A DNA stretch of 64,000 nucleotides from an uncultured cyanobacterium (GCA_903871775.1 CAIQIA010000027.1:62001-126000), one strand, 5' to 3'; shown: positions 8,878 through 17,185, numbered from the stretch's first letter. Made by a program: numbers and translations. The notes: generated by a model from the letters alone, not told the origin.

Positions 8878-10041
8878 ATGATGGGCTTGAATCTCTGGTT
8901 CGGTGGCTCCGGGGCCGACCAGGCCGCAAGGCGCCCCACGGGTGTTCGGCTCTCGGAGAGTCTCGAGAAGGCCTACGAGGCAGCCCTGATGATCCAGGGC
9001 CTCGAGCTGGAGTTCTTCCAGGACCGTCCGGTTCGCACCGACGTGGATCTCGGCCTCCCCCGGGCCACCCAGGCCCAGATCCAGCGGCGCTTTCGCAGCG
9101 GTCTTTCGCTCTGCCGCGATCTGGTGGCCAACCTCGAACGCCACCGGGCCGAATTCGACCCCCAGGAGCTGCGGCAGCTGCAGCTGATCGAATCGGTCGT
9201 GCGGCGCTACAGCGGTGGCGGCTCCACCAACTCCCTCAGCCGCCGTCCGGATCCGCTGCCGCGCAGCCTGCTGGGGGTGTTCGACAACGTCCGCAACCAG
9301 CTGGATCCTGAGGCCGAAGCCAGTGTGGTGGCCGGCTTCCGGCGCCGTCGGGATTCGACGCTCGTCTCGCTGCGGATCCTGCTGCTGCTCGTTCTTGTGC
9401 CGTTGCTGCTGCAACAGGTGAGCCGCGCCTATCTGATCTCGCCCCTGGTCGACCGCTACGGCTCCGAGGTGGCCTTCCTCAGCTACACCAAGCCGCGGCT
9501 GGAGGAGAAGGCCGTCGAGAAACTGCGGATCTATCGCGAGGAACTGGAATTTGCAGCCCTGATCGAGGGGCGTGAGCAGCCCAGCACCGACGAACTGCGC
9601 CAGCGCCTCAGCGAACGGGCCGCCGAGCTCAAGGGGGAAGCCGACGACGAGAGCAGCGGTGCGATCAAGAACGTGCTGGCAGACGGGATCGCCCTGCTGG
9701 GGTTCGTGCTGGTGTGCCTGCTCGGTCGTGAGGAGCTGAGGGTGCTGAGGGGCTTCCTCGACGAGACGGTCTATGGCCTCAGCGACAGCGCCAAGGCCTT
9801 CGTGATCATTCTGTTCACCGACATCTTTGTCGGTTTCCACAGCCCGGAAGGTTGGACCGTCCTGCTGGAGGGGATCTCGGAACACCTTGGATTGCCGCCT
9901 GAACAGAAATTCATCGACCTGTTCATTGCCACGTTCCCGGTGATCCTGGCGACCATCTTCAAGTACTGGATCTTCCGCTACCTCAACCGCGTCTCGCCGT
10001 CGTCGGTGGCCACCCTGCGCAACATGAACGGTGGCGGCTGA
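8878..10041 (+). CDS. pxcA: Proton extrusion protein PxcA (CemA family)
   Basis: This 387-residue membrane protein belongs to the PxcA/CemA family, which supports light-driven proton extrusion and pH homeostasis. The N-terminal half is soluble and helical. The C-terminal half has four membrane segments, including DGIALLGFVLVCLLG, FVIILFTDIFVGFHSPEGW and IATFPVILATIFKYWIFRYL, and ends with LNRVSPSSVATLRNMN, a family hallmark. The start ATG 8878 follows a GAGGAGG ribosome site at a suitable distance. The frame opens earlier, at 8827, but that part overlaps the previous gene and lacks conservation. Confidence 0.9.
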   Translation: MMGLNLWFGGSGADQAARRPTGVRLSESLEKAYEAALMIQGLELEFFQDRPVRTDVDLGLPRATQAQIQRRFRSGLSLCRDLVANLERHRAEFDPQELRQLQLIESVVRRYSGGGSTNSLSRRPDPLPRSLLGVFDNVRNQLDPEAEASVVAGFRRRRDSTLVSLRILLLLVLVPLLLQQVSRAYLISPLVDRYGSEVAFLSYTKPRLEEKAVEKLRIYREELEFAALIEGREQPSTDELRQRLSERAAELKGEADDESSGAIKNVLADGIALLGFVLVCLLGREELRVLRGFLDETVYGLSDSAKAFVIILFTDIFVGFHSPEGWTVLLEGISEHLGLPPEQKFIDLFIATFPVILATIFKYWIFRYLNRVSPSSVATLRNMNGGG

Positions 10042-10618
10042 TCGATCCGGATGCGTCCCGGGCCTGGTGCTGGTCTGCGGCCCCAGCCGGGGCGGCAAGA
10101 GTGCCTGGGCCGAGCATCTGCTGGCTGCACTGCCCCCCGGCACCCCCGTCACCTACGTCGCCACCGGTGGTCTCCATCCCGACGACGCCGAGTGGCAGGA
10201 ACGGCTGCGCCTCCATCGCCAGCGACGTCCGGCCCACTGGGGACTGCGGGAGGTGGGCGGTGACCTGGCCGAGGCCCTGGCCCCAGGCCGGGGGCTGGAG
10301 GGGCAGGCGCTCCTGATTGATGCCCTGGGCAGCTGGGTGGCCGCTCACCTGGACCTTGATGGCCCCGCATGGCGTCATGAACTTGGTCGTCTGCTGGACG
10401 CGCTGAAGGGCCGTCGTGACCGCTTCACGCTGCTGGTGGCCGAGGAAGTGGGCTGGGGGGTGGTTCCACCCACCCGCATCGGGGGCTGTTTCCGTGACCG
10501 CTGCGGCGAGGCCGTGGGCCTTCTGGCCGAGCAGGCGAGCGAGCACTGGCTGGTGCTGGCGGGCCGGGCCCTGCCCCTCCATCGTCTGGCCCTGGCCGTG
10601 CCCCGGGCGGACGTCTGA
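10031..10618 (+). CDS. cobU: Bifunctional adenosylcobinamide kinase/guanylyltransferase
   Basis: The protein phosphorylates adenosylcobinamide and transfers GMP to it, a late step in cobalamin assembly. At 195 residues it has the usual CobU/CobP size. The P-loop appears as CGPSRGGKSAWAEHLL near residues 16-31, followed by TYVATGGLHPDDAEWQERLRLHRQRRP with the guanylated histidine region. The later VAEEVGWGVVP and RDRCGEAVGLLAEQASEHWLVLAGRALP segments are also typical. It starts with GTG 10031, overlapping pxcA by 11 bases, and ends 2 bases before trmL. Confidence 0.92.
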   Translation: MAADRSGCVPGLVLVCGPSRGGKSAWAEHLLAALPPGTPVTYVATGGLHPDDAEWQERLRLHRQRRPAHWGLREVGGDLAEALAPGRGLEGQALLIDALGSWVAAHLDLDGPAWRHELGRLLDALKGRRDRFTLLVAEEVGWGVVPPTRIGGCFRDRCGEAVGLLAEQASEHWLVLAGRALPLHRLALAVPRADV

Positions 10619-10620
10619 CC

Positions 10621-11088
10621 ATGCCCCACGTCGTTCTGCTCTCCCCCGAGATCCCCCCGAACACCGGCAATGTGGCCCGCACCTGTGCTGCCATGGCCGT
10701 GGAGCTCCATCTGGTCGACCCCCTCGGCTTTGAACTGTCGGATCGCACCCTGCGCCGCGCGGGCCTGGATTACTGGCCGTTTGTCCGTCTGGAACGCCAT
10801 GGTTGCTGGTCTGCCTTTGAGGCTGTGCAGAAGCAACGGGGCGGACAGCTGCTTGGACTGACGAGTCGCGGCGGCGAGACCTACCACCAGCACAGATTCG
10901 CCGCGAACGACTGGCTTCTTTTTGGCAAAGAGACAACAGGACTTCCGGAAGATGTCAAGCGAAACTGTGACAACCTGCTGACCGTCCCAATGGCCGAGCC
11001 CGGCGTCCGCTGCCTGAACCTGTCATCGGCGGTTGCCATTGTGTTGAGCGAGGCTCTGCGGCAATTGCAAAACCCTCTCCACGACTGA
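10621..11088 (+). CDS. trmL: tRNA (cytidine(34)-2'-O)-methyltransferase
   Basis: This 155-residue protein is a SPOUT-class methyltransferase that modifies the wobble ribose of tRNA-Leu. The knot-forming motifs are plain: PEIPPNTGNVARTCAA at the start, LLFGKETTGLP in the middle and VRCLNLSSAVAIVLSEALRQ at the end. It follows cobU by two bases. The second half has more A and T in third positions than its neighbours, and the trend continues into the next gap. Right after the stop there is a run of six T residues at 11089-11094. Confidence 0.94.
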   Translation: MPHVVLLSPEIPPNTGNVARTCAAMAVELHLVDPLGFELSDRTLRRAGLDYWPFVRLERHGCWSAFEAVQKQRGGQLLGLTSRGGETYHQHRFAANDWLLFGKETTGLPEDVKRNCDNLLTVPMAEPGVRCLNLSSAVAIVLSEALRQLQNPLHD

Positions 11089-11127
11089 TTTTTTAGCGTA
11101 TCGGACGCATTGTGTAAGATTGGGCAC

Positions 11128-11156
11128 TTGCGGTGTTGCACACCAGTGTGTAATAT
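11128..11156 (+). promoter_or_regulatory. Promoter of the M23 peptidase gene, overlapped by a palindrome
   Basis: A -35-like TTGCGG (11128-11133) is separated by exactly 17 bases from the -10 TAATAT (11151-11156), which carries a TG extension. The near-palindrome TTGCACAC-CA-GTGTGTAA (11136-11153) covers the spacer and the first bases of the -10, as an operator would. A second TGTGTAAGAT -10-like element lies at 11111-11120. This is by far the best promoter-like sequence in the window and is AT-richer than its surroundings. Confidence 0.55.
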
Positions 11157-11211
11157 CTGCGTGCTCCGAGATGTTGGCTTCTCCCGGGGTTTGTCGTTTG
11201 TATGTTTCTGC

Positions 11212-12129
11212 ATGAAGCCTTCTGCTCTCCTTGTTCTGGGAACTTTCGCTGCTCCGCTGACACTTGCGGTGTGCGCCGGTCTCCCTGGGCACTCTGAAGC
11301 TGGCTCTCGTTCTGAACTCAATTCTCCCCTTCCAACACTGATCGCAGCTGATCCAGGCACCAATTGGATTCGCGTGCGCTCGTCCATCACCATTCAGCAA
11401 CTCGCTGACCAACTCGATCTCTCTGCCGAGCTTCTGAGCGACAGCAACGGCCTGCCGGTGGCCCACCGCCTGCGCCCCAACGACTGGGTTGCCCTGCCGG
11501 TGTTGTCCCGCCAGACCCTGACCCAGGTGGCAGCCCTCGATCCCAGCGACATCCGTCTGTCTGCACCGGCCCGCAATCCCCTCGCCGGGATCGCCAAGAT
11601 CGCTTCCGAAGGCCCTCTGCAGGTCACCTCACGGCTGCTGGCACCGGCGGCACGGGCTCGCCTGCCCCTCGCCATTCTCCCCGGTGGCAGCGGCGGTCTG
11701 AGCTGGCCTGATCTGCCCCTGCTCCCCCAGCGGGATCAGCCCAGCGTCGGTCGCTTCGGCTGGCCGGCCGCTGGCACCATGACCTCCGGTTACGGCTGGC
11801 GCTGGGGTCGCATGCACCGTGGCATCGACATTGCCAACAGCGTTGGAACCCCTGTGGTGGCCGCCGCCGACGGCACCGTGATCAGCTCCGGCTGGAATGA
11901 CGGTGGCTATGGCTATCTGGTCGAGGTGAGCCATCGGGATGGTTCCATCAGCCGTTATGCCCACAACAGCCGTCTGCTGGTCAGCAAAGGCCAGGAGGTC
12001 GCGCAGGGCCAGCCCCTCGCCCAGATGGGAAGCACCGGCCGCAGCACCGGACCTCACCTGCACTTCGAGATCGTTGTTCCAGGTTCCGGGGCTGTCAATC
12101 CCATCGCCCTGCTGGCGGCTCGCAGCTGA
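11212..12129 (+). CDS. M23-family peptidoglycan endopeptidase with LysM-like region
   Basis: This secreted or periplasmic protein of 305 residues has a signal peptide (KPSALLVLGTFAAPLTLAVCAG). It is followed by a LysM-like peptidoglycan-binding stretch (WIRVRSSITIQQLADQLDLS, with RLRPNDWVALP). The C-terminal M23 lysostaphin-type domain holds the zinc ligands in MHRGIDIANS (H and D) and HLHFEIVVPG (HxH). The GYGWRWGRMHRG motif is typical. It likely cleaves peptide cross-links in the cell wall. I chose ATG 11212 because it begins the signal peptide and sits behind a good promoter. The upstream gap is 123 bases. Confidence 0.9.
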   Translation: MKPSALLVLGTFAAPLTLAVCAGLPGHSEAGSRSELNSPLPTLIAADPGTNWIRVRSSITIQQLADQLDLSAELLSDSNGLPVAHRLRPNDWVALPVLSRQTLTQVAALDPSDIRLSAPARNPLAGIAKIASEGPLQVTSRLLAPAARARLPLAILPGGSGGLSWPDLPLLPQRDQPSVGRFGWPAAGTMTSGYGWRWGRMHRGIDIANSVGTPVVAAADGTVISSGWNDGGYGYLVEVSHRDGSISRYAHNSRLLVSKGQEVAQGQPLAQMGSTGRSTGPHLHFEIVVPGSGAVNPIALLAARS

Positions 12130-12155
12130 TCGTCGGGTACACTCGACGCTTGGCA

Positions 12156-12229
12156 GGCTCGGTAGCTCAGCTGGTCAGAGCACGGGATTCATAACCCCGG
12201 GGTCGGGAGTTCAAGTCTCCCCCGAGCCA
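12156..12229 (+). tRNA. tRNA-Met (CAU), elongator type
   Basis: A 74-base cloverleaf can be drawn by hand. The acceptor stem is GGCTCGG/CCGAGCC with discriminator A, the D-arm GCTC/GAGC, and the anticodon loop TTCATAA with CAT at 12190-12192. The variable loop has 5 bases and the T-arm is GGGAG/CTCCC with TTCAAGT. No initiator features are present: position 1 pairs normally and the D-arm resembles elongator tRNA-Met. The 3' CCA is not encoded. The last anticodon stem pair is A31-C39, a mismatch where A-U would be expected. A tRNA-Ile(CAU) with lysidine cannot be fully excluded. Confidence 0.93.
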
Positions 12230-12235
12230 TTTCAA

Positions 12236-12252
12236 GCCCCCAGCCAGGGGGC
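12236..12252 (+). terminator. Stem-loop after tRNA-Met
   Basis: GCCCCC (12236-12241) and GGGGGC (12247-12252) form a perfect 6-base-pair stem with a 5-base loop, starting 6 bases after the tRNA 3' end. There is no T-run. It is placed as a transcription end for the tRNA and for the convergent gene that stops at 12266. Confidence 0.5.
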
Positions 12253-12265
12253 GGTGCATGGCCGA

Positions 12266-12553
12266 TCAGCGCATGTCGATGGCGCTCAGGCGTTCCTTGA
12301 AGGTGGTCAGGGATCCTTCGCTGCTCTTGTTCGTTTCAGCGGCCGGTGCGCTGGCCTGATAGGACCGCCGGAATCGGTTGCCCTGGGGGCGCACCTCCAC
12401 GGTGCGGCTGGGGACCGGCCTTGAATTCGTTCCTGGGTCACTGGTCTGCGAGCGAGGAATGGGCTGTGCTTTCAGTTCCGAGCGCAGCTGATTGAGAAGG
12501 CGGAAATGACCGGTCGTGTTGTATTTGCGCGTCAGCGCCGGATCCCAGGGCAT
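12266..12553 (-). CDS. Small conserved cyanobacterial protein, function unknown
   Basis: The product has 95 residues. The N-terminal part, [20 protein letters not shown] and [12 protein letters not shown], recalls a short motif that I believe recurs in picocyanobacterial hypothetical proteins. The C-terminal part is basic and low in complexity ([20 protein letters not shown]) and ends [14 protein letters not shown]. No catalytic motif or membrane segment is visible. ATG 12553 is chosen because the frame upstream, reaching 12721, runs into the divergent peroxiredoxin gene and lacks this conserved start. The two genes share the 124-base gap 12554-12677. Confidence 0.7.
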   Translation of the reverse strand: MPWDPALTRKYNTTGHFRLLNQLRSELKAQPIPRSQTSDPGTNSRPVPSRTVEVRPQGNRFRRSYQASAPAAETNKSSEGSLTTFKERLSAIDMR

Positions 12554-12677
12554 ACAGAGTGGCGATTTTGTCCACACTACGACCAGGGCTTCATCCGTGG
12601 TAACTTGGTCGGGCACTAATCCGGACTGGCTCCGCTTAAGCGGCCCGTCCCGTGCGTCGTCCGCGATGTTTCCTGCC

Positions 12678-13274
12678 ATGACCAGCTCCCTGCGTGTGGG
12701 CCAGAAAGCCCCTGATTTCACCGCAACCGCTGTGGTGGATCAGGAGTTCAAGGAGATCAGCCTCTCCCAGTACCGCGGCAAGTACGTGGTCCTGTTCTTC
12801 TATCCCCTCGATTTCACCTTTGTCTGCCCGACTGAGATCACGGCCTTCAGTGATCGCTACGCCGATTTCACCAGCCGCAACACCGAAGTGCTGGGCGTTT
12901 CGGTCGACAGCCAGTTCAGCCACCTGGCCTGGATTCAGACCGATCGCAAGCAGGGCGGTCTTGGTGACATCGCCTACCCCCTGGTCGCCGATCTGAAGAA
13001 AGAGATCGCCCGTGCCTACAACGTGCTCGACGAAGAAGCCGGTGTCGCTCTCCGCGGTCTGTTCCTGATCGACCCCGAGGGCAATGTGCAGCACGCCACC
13101 ATCAACAACCTGCCGGTGGGCCGCAACGTCGAAGAGACCCTGCGCATCCTGCAGGCCTTCCAGCACGTGCAGTCGAACCCCGACGAGGTCTGCCCCGCCA
13201 ACTGGACGCCCGGTGAGCGCACCATGAATCCCGATCCGGTCAAGAGCAAGGACTTCTTCGCCGCCGTCAGCTGA
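12678..13274 (+). CDS. 2-Cys peroxiredoxin
   Basis: This 198-residue enzyme reduces peroxides using thiols, probably supplied by thioredoxin. The peroxidatic cysteine is in [14 protein letters not shown] near residue 55, and the resolving cysteine in [10 protein letters not shown] near residue 176, as in typical 2-Cys peroxiredoxins. [22 protein letters not shown] matches plant and cyanobacterial enzymes. ATG 12678 ([14 protein letters not shown]) is chosen; an in-frame ATG four codons earlier is possible. The last 8 bases overlap the convergent S66 peptidase gene, and a strong stem-loop follows at 13310. Confidence 0.95.
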   Translation: MTSSLRVGQKAPDFTATAVVDQEFKEISLSQYRGKYVVLFFYPLDFTFVCPTEITAFSDRYADFTSRNTEVLGVSVDSQFSHLAWIQTDRKQGGLGDIAYPLVADLKKEIARAYNVLDEEAGVALRGLFLIDPEGNVQHATINNLPVGRNVEETLRILQAFQHVQSNPDEVCPANWTPGERTMNPDPVKSKDFFAAVS

Positions 13275-14241
13275 GCAGCGTCAGGCTGCCTGCACTGCCA
13301 TCGAGTTCAGCCCTCCTCCCCTGGGGGAGGGCTTCATTCGGTCGGCCGTGCCCCACCGGCAGCCGGCCCACCACCGGGATGCCCAGATCTGCGCAGCGGT
13401 TGCGCAGCACTTCCTCCATCGACAGGTCCCCCGGCAGCACATCGCCGTCCGAGGTCCAGTCAAACCGCCCCAGCCCGAGCCCGGCGAGCCGCTGCAGCAA
13501 CCCTGCCGTGCGCCAGTGGGTCAGGAGGCGATCCACCCTGTAGGGCGCCTCACCGGTGTCTTCGAGCACCAGAATCGCCCCCTGCAGATCCGGCAGCCAG
13601 GGGGTGCCGATGAGGTGGGTTGCCACGGTGAGATTCGTGACCACCAGCGCGCCGCGGGCCCGGCCACTCCCCCAGCCCTGCCCCTGCAGGGCGGCCACCG
13701 GTTCCCCATTGAGCAGCTGCCGCACCCGTTCCCCGCGCCAGCCGTGGATGCCACCGCCGCCACCGGCCGTCAGCTGGGCGAGCTGCAGGGCGCAGTTGTC
13801 CGAAAATCCGACCAGCCAGCGTGGAGTGGCGGGTAGCTGCAATCCTGCCTCCAGCACCCGCTGGGCCCCCCACCCCCCACCGACACACACCAGCCCGGCG
13901 TAGCGACGGTCAGCCCAGAGACGCTGCAGCAGCCTGGCCCGGTCGTCATCCCGCCCGGCGAAGTAATGCCACCGGTCCAGGGTGCCCGGCGGCGTGTCAA
14001 GCCGCCAGCCCCAGCGGGCATAGTGGGCCGGCCAGCCGTCGTTGGGGCTCAGATCGTCGGCCGTCACCCAGGTGCCCGGTGCCACGGCGGCCAGCTGGTC
14101 CCCCGGGCGCAGCGGCGGAGGCGGCTCCAGCCCCCGGTCGGTCCAGCCGGGGGAGACCGTCGCCGTGCGCCCCTCACGCCAGCCCATGCCGGCGGTGGCC
14201 AGGGCCAGCGCCTGGAGCAACCGGCGGCGGGGCCAGCTCAT
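13267..14241 (-). CDS. S66-family LD-carboxypeptidase with Tat-like signal
   Basis: The 324-residue protein resembles MccF/LdcA serine peptidases, which cut the L-D bond of wall tetrapeptides during recycling or detoxify peptide nucleotides. The nucleophile serine is in [11 protein letters not shown], the glutamate in [15 protein letters not shown], and the histidine in [13 protein letters not shown]. The N-terminus [18 protein letters not shown] has a double arginine before a hydrophobic run, suggesting Tat export. This is unusual because LdcA is cytoplasmic. The start ATG 14241 overlaps the purQ stop by 4 bases (ATGA). The 3' end contains the terminator of the opposite gene. Confidence 0.82.
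   Translation of the reverse strand: MSWPRRRLLQALALATAGMGWREGRTATVSPGWTDRGLEPPPPLRPGDQLAAVAPGTWVTADDLSPNDGWPAHYARWGWRLDTPPGTLDRWHYFAGRDDDRARLLQRLWADRRYAGLVCVGGGWGAQRVLEAGLQLPATPRWLVGFSDNCALQLAQLTAGGGGGIHGWRGERVRQLLNGEPVAALQGQGWGSGRARGALVVTNLTVATHLIGTPWLPDLQGAILVLEDTGEAPYRVDRLLTHWRTAGLLQRLAGLGLGRFDWTSDGDVLPGDLSMEEVLRNRCADLGIPVVGRLPVGHGRPNEALPQGRRAELDGSAGSLTLLS
13310..13332 (+). terminator. Stem-loop terminator candidate for the peroxiredoxin gene
   Basis: GCCCTCCTCC pairs with GGGGGAGGGC (one T-G wobble) around a 3-base loop, giving a 10-base-pair hairpin followed by TTCATTC. It lies 35 bases after the peroxiredoxin stop but inside the 3' coding end of the convergent S66 peptidase gene. The same bases therefore code for protein on the other strand. 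Confidence 0.55.
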
Positions 14242-14891
14242 CCGAGCAGGGCCCGGAGCAGCCGCTGACCATCCACACCGCCCAGCCGCGGATCGCAGGC
14301 CCGCTCCGGATGGGGCATCAGGCCCAGCACATTGCCGGATGCGTTGCACACACCCGCGACCGATCCCCGGGACCCGTTGGGATCCGACCGGTAGCGCAGC
14401 ACGAGCTGACCGGCCTGTTCGAGGGCGGCATAGGTGGCGTCATCGCACTGCCAGCAACCTTCGCCGTGGGCAATGGGAAACTGCACGCGCTCGCCGGGGT
14501 TGTAGTCGGCCAGCAAGCGGCAGCTCCCCGGTTGGACGTCAAGGTCACAGGGTTCGCAGAGAAAGTGCAGATCCCGGTTGCGGGTGAGCGCCCCCGGCAG
14601 CAGCCCCATCTCGGTCAGCACCTGAAATCCGTTGCAGACCCCGAGCACGGGACCGCCGCTCCGGGCGAAGGCTTCGACCTCCTTCAGCATCGGGGCGAAG
14701 CGGGCGAGGGCACCGCAGCGCAGGTAATCGCCGTAGCTGAACCCGCCCGGCAGCACCACGGCCGCCACTCCCGCCAGGTCGGTGTCCCCATGCCAGAGGA
14801 AGCGGGTGGGCAGGCCGAGGCATCCCTGCAACGCCCAGGCCATGTCCCGGTCGCAGTTGGAACCGGGAAAGACAACGATGCCGACGGTCAT
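14238..14891 (-). CDS. purQ: Phosphoribosylformylglycinamidine synthase subunit PurQ
   Basis: PurQ is the glutaminase subunit that feeds ammonia to PurL for the fourth step of purine synthesis. At 217 residues it has the normal size. The class I amidotransferase triad is visible: the cysteine in [11 protein letters not shown] and the histidine and glutamate in [27 protein letters not shown] is diagnostic. It overlaps purS upstream and the S66 peptidase gene downstream by 4 bases each, so the three genes read as one coupled unit. PurL is not in this window. Confidence 0.97.
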   Translation of the reverse strand: MTVGIVVFPGSNCDRDMAWALQGCLGLPTRFLWHGDTDLAGVAAVVLPGGFSYGDYLRCGALARFAPMLKEVEAFARSGGPVLGVCNGFQVLTEMGLLPGALTRNRDLHFLCEPCDLDVQPGSCRLLADYNPGERVQFPIAHGEGCWQCDDATYAALEQAGQLVLRYRSDPNGSRGSVAGVCNASGNVLGLMPHPERACDPRLGGVDGQRLLRALLG

Positions 14892-15145
14892 GGGGCCTCC
14901 TGCAGCTCGCAGGTCCAGGTTTCGGTGACCGGATTGGCGAGCAGGCGATCACAGAGGTCGGCGAGGGTCCGCCGGGCGGATTCGCGGTCGTCGGCCTCCA
15001 GCTCCAGGTCGATGGCCTTGCCGATCCGCAGGCGGCTGAGCCCCTCGAGCCCCAGCCGACCGGCGGCGGCACGGGTGGCTTCCCCCGCCGGGTCGAGCAC
15101 CGAGGGCCGCAGCTGCACCCTCACCTGAGCACGGAAACGGGCCAA
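14888..15145 (-). CDS. purS: Phosphoribosylformylglycinamidine synthase subunit PurS
   Basis: This 85-residue protein is the small structural subunit of the FGAM synthetase complex, bridging PurL and PurQ. The N-terminal [20 protein letters not shown] and the following [20 protein letters not shown] are characteristic. Its stop overlaps the purQ start (ATGA). The short gap upstream separates it from a divergent small secreted-protein gene. Confidence 0.95.
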   Translation of the reverse strand: MARFRAQVRVQLRPSVLDPAGEATRAAAGRLGLEGLSRLRIGKAIDLELEADDRESARRTLADLCDRLLANPVTETWTCELQEAP

Positions 15146-15231
15146 GGCGCGATCACGACTGCATGAATCTTCGCAGCCACCCTGTCAAACGGCCCCGCCA
15201 TGGTCATGGTGGAAACAGCACCGTCAACGCC

Positions 15232-15552
15232 GTGGCCTCCCCCCTGCCCCTGCTGCTGAGTGTCGCCCTCACGGCTCCGGTGGTGCAGGCCCAGGATCTG
15301 GCGGTGACCACCTCCTGCCGGGTCGCGGGCGGACCGTGGCAGACCTGCCGTCTGGCGGTTCAGGATCCCGGCAGCCGCTGGCAGGTGCAGCTCGGCCCCC
15401 AGGTCTGGAGCTTCAGCCACAACGGCAGTGGGGTGATCCGCCTGCGCCAGGGGCAGGGGCCCTGGACCACCACCACCCCCCGCTGGGAAAAGGCCGGTGA
15501 GGTGCTCTGCTGGGGTCAGCTCTGCGCCCGGGGGCCGCTGCCGCTGGACTGA
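15232..15552 (+). CDS. Small secreted protein of unknown function
   Basis: The product begins with a clear signal peptide (MASPLPLLLSVALTAPVVQA) when GTG 15232 is used. An earlier ATG at 15163 adds a basic 23-residue stretch that does not look like a signal. The mature part of about 85 residues contains four cysteines (SCRVAG, TCRLAV, LCWGQLCARG) that could form disulfides, and an aromatic-rich beta-type core. I do not recognise a named family. The last 37 bases overlap the convergent CobW-type gene. Confidence 0.6.
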   Translation: MASPLPLLLSVALTAPVVQAQDLAVTTSCRVAGGPWQTCRLAVQDPGSRWQVQLGPQVWSFSHNGSGVIRLRQGQGPWTTTTPRWEKAGEVLCWGQLCARGPLPLD

Positions 15553-16586
15553 ACCAGCTCCCTCTCCAGCTCCACACCTTCGGTGCTTCGGCCGATGGCC
15601 ACCAGCCGCAGCTGATCAGCGGCGAGCCCATCGGCCTCGAACCAGGTCTCCAGGCGTCGCCCCACGGCCTGGACCTGCAGCGGCAGATCCCGGCCCGCGA
15701 GGGGAACCCGGCCCTTGAGGCGCAGCCAGCCATGGCGCTGGATCGACTCCCGCAGCAGCTGCTCCAGCGGCTGCCGCTGCCAGCTCCCCACGAGGCTGAC
15801 GCTCAGGGAGGCCAGCTCAGGGTGGGCATGGTCATGGTGATGGTGGTCCTCGGCGCCGTCAGCCGGAGCCTCGCCGGGGTCGACCCGACCGAGCCCCAGC
15901 AGCACCTCCGGATCCACCACGCCCCGGGCCATCGCCAGGGTGGGGGCCGGCGGCTGTTGCCAGCGGCTCAGCTGCTGCTGCAACTGCTGTTCCACCGACT
16001 GCAACTGGTCGGCGCTGAGCCGGTCGGCCCGGCTCACCAGCACCAGGTCGGCCACCTCCAGCTGCTCCAGAAAGACCTCCTCGAGGGCGCGTTGGTGCTC
16101 CAGCTCGGGGTCCTGCTGCTGCTGGCGTTCCACCGCCTCGGGATCACGCACCGGCGAGCCGGCGGCGAGGGCCTCGCCATCCACCACCGTCACCACCCCC
16201 TGCACGCGGGTGCGGTGGCGGATCGACGGCCAGCGGAAAGCCTCCAGCAACGGTTCCGGCAGGGCCAGGCCGCTCGTCTCGATCAGAATTCCATCCAGGG
16301 GCGTCCCCCCGTCGAGGAGCCGCTCCATGGTGGGCAGAAAGTCCTCCTGCACGGTGCAGCAGACGCAGCCGTTGGGCAATTCCACCACCGGGCAGGCGCC
16401 GCCGTCGTCACAGAGCAGGGCGCCGTCGATGCCCACCTCGCCGAACTCGTTGACCAACACCGCCAGCCGACGGCCACCGTGGCTGAGCAGATGGCGCAGC
16501 AGCGTTGTCTTGCCTGAACCGAGAAACCCTGTCACCACGGTGACGGGCAGTCGCGTGGGCGTTGGGGAAGGAACGGCTGCGACCAT
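15516..16586 (-). CDS. CobW/ZNG1-family metal-chaperone GTPase
   Basis: The 356-residue protein is a G3E-class GTPase of COG0523, proteins that deliver zinc or other metals to client enzymes. The Walker A sequence GFLGSGKTTLL is at residues 20-30, and the metal-binding GCVCCTV (CxCC) follows near residue 74. A histidine-rich loop, EDHHHHDHAHPE, near residue 245 would bind metal. The usual NKxD guanine-binding motif reads SRAD, a variant seen in the family. The C-terminal CobW_C part has IQRHGWLRLKGRVPL. The metal and client cannot be decided from this context. It overlaps the convergent gene by 37 bases. Confidence 0.9.
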   Translation of the reverse strand: MVAAVPSPTPTRLPVTVVTGFLGSGKTTLLRHLLSHGGRRLAVLVNEFGEVGIDGALLCDDGGACPVVELPNGCVCCTVQEDFLPTMERLLDGGTPLDGILIETSGLALPEPLLEAFRWPSIRHRTRVQGVVTVVDGEALAAGSPVRDPEAVERQQQQDPELEHQRALEEVFLEQLEVADLVLVSRADRLSADQLQSVEQQLQQQLSRWQQPPAPTLAMARGVVDPEVLLGLGRVDPGEAPADGAEDHHHHDHAHPELASLSVSLVGSWQRQPLEQLLRESIQRHGWLRLKGRVPLAGRDLPLQVQAVGRRLETWFEADGLAADQLRLVAIGRSTEGVELERELVQSSGSGPRAQS

Positions 16587-16610
16587 GGGCCCGGGAGTGG
16601 AGCCCGGACC

Positions 16611-17126
16611 CTACTGCCGGCAGCGCAGGCTGTCCCGGGTGGCCACACCGGAGATGGGATGGACGCCGCCGGCCCGGGCGCAGAGGGCCCGCTGCTCCTG
16701 CTGGTCCAGCACTGCTTCGCTGAAATCGGCACCCTCGATCGAGGCCCCGGCGAAGCGGGACTGAAGCAGCATCGCGTTGTCGAGGCGGGCTCCCCGCAGG
16801 TCGGCACCGTCGAAGCGGCTGGCGAAGCCGACCAGGTCACGCAGGTCGGCATTCCGCAGGTCGGCCTCGTCAAGGCGGCTGCCGTTGAAGACCGAACCGC
16901 GCAGATCGCTGCCGCTGAAGTCAAAGCGGCGCAGGTCGGCCTTGAGAAACTCCTGCTGCTGCAGCTGCCTGCCGTGCATGTCGGGCTGCAGATCCTGGAG
17001 TGAGCGGCTGCCCCGCAGTTCCGGCGCCGTGATGGCCCCTGCTGGGGCGGCCTCCAGCAAACCCAGGCCCAGCACCAGGGCCGTCACGAGCGCCATCAGC
17101 AATCTCATCGGCTTGGGTGCCGTCAT
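16611..17126 (-). CDS. Secreted pentapeptide-repeat protein
   Basis: After a signal-like hydrophobic start (RLLMALVTALVLGLGLLEAAPAGA), the protein of about 171 residues has tandem five-residue repeats of the A(D/N)Lxx type. They run from FLKADLRRFDFSGSDLRGS to LRNADLRDL and DGADLRGARL, which build a right-handed square beta-helix. The C-terminal part has two cysteines (ALCARAGGV, SLRCRQ). Similar proteins in cyanobacteria are found in the thylakoid lumen or periplasm; their roles are mostly unknown. Start ATG 17126 (MTAPKPMRLL) leaves a 59-base gap to the divergent upp gene. Confidence 0.8.
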   Translation of the reverse strand: MTAPKPMRLLMALVTALVLGLGLLEAAPAGAITAPELRGSRSLQDLQPDMHGRQLQQQEFLKADLRRFDFSGSDLRGSVFNGSRLDEADLRNADLRDLVGFASRFDGADLRGARLDNAMLLQSRFAGASIEGADFSEAVLDQQEQRALCARAGGVHPISGVATRDSLRCRQ

Positions 17127-17185
17127 CGGTTCCCCGTAGGCTTGCGCCCACAAGCTATGGCAGGGAGCTGACCCCCTGCGACGCC

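Noticed and set aside
9900-10031. Cobalamin riboswitch ahead of cobU
   Set aside because: The region is pxcA coding sequence and shows no B12-box-like element.
8842-10152. 436-codon minus-strand frame opposite pxcA
   Set aside because: His- and Gln-rich product without motifs; pxcA on the plus strand has membrane segments and the family C-terminus.
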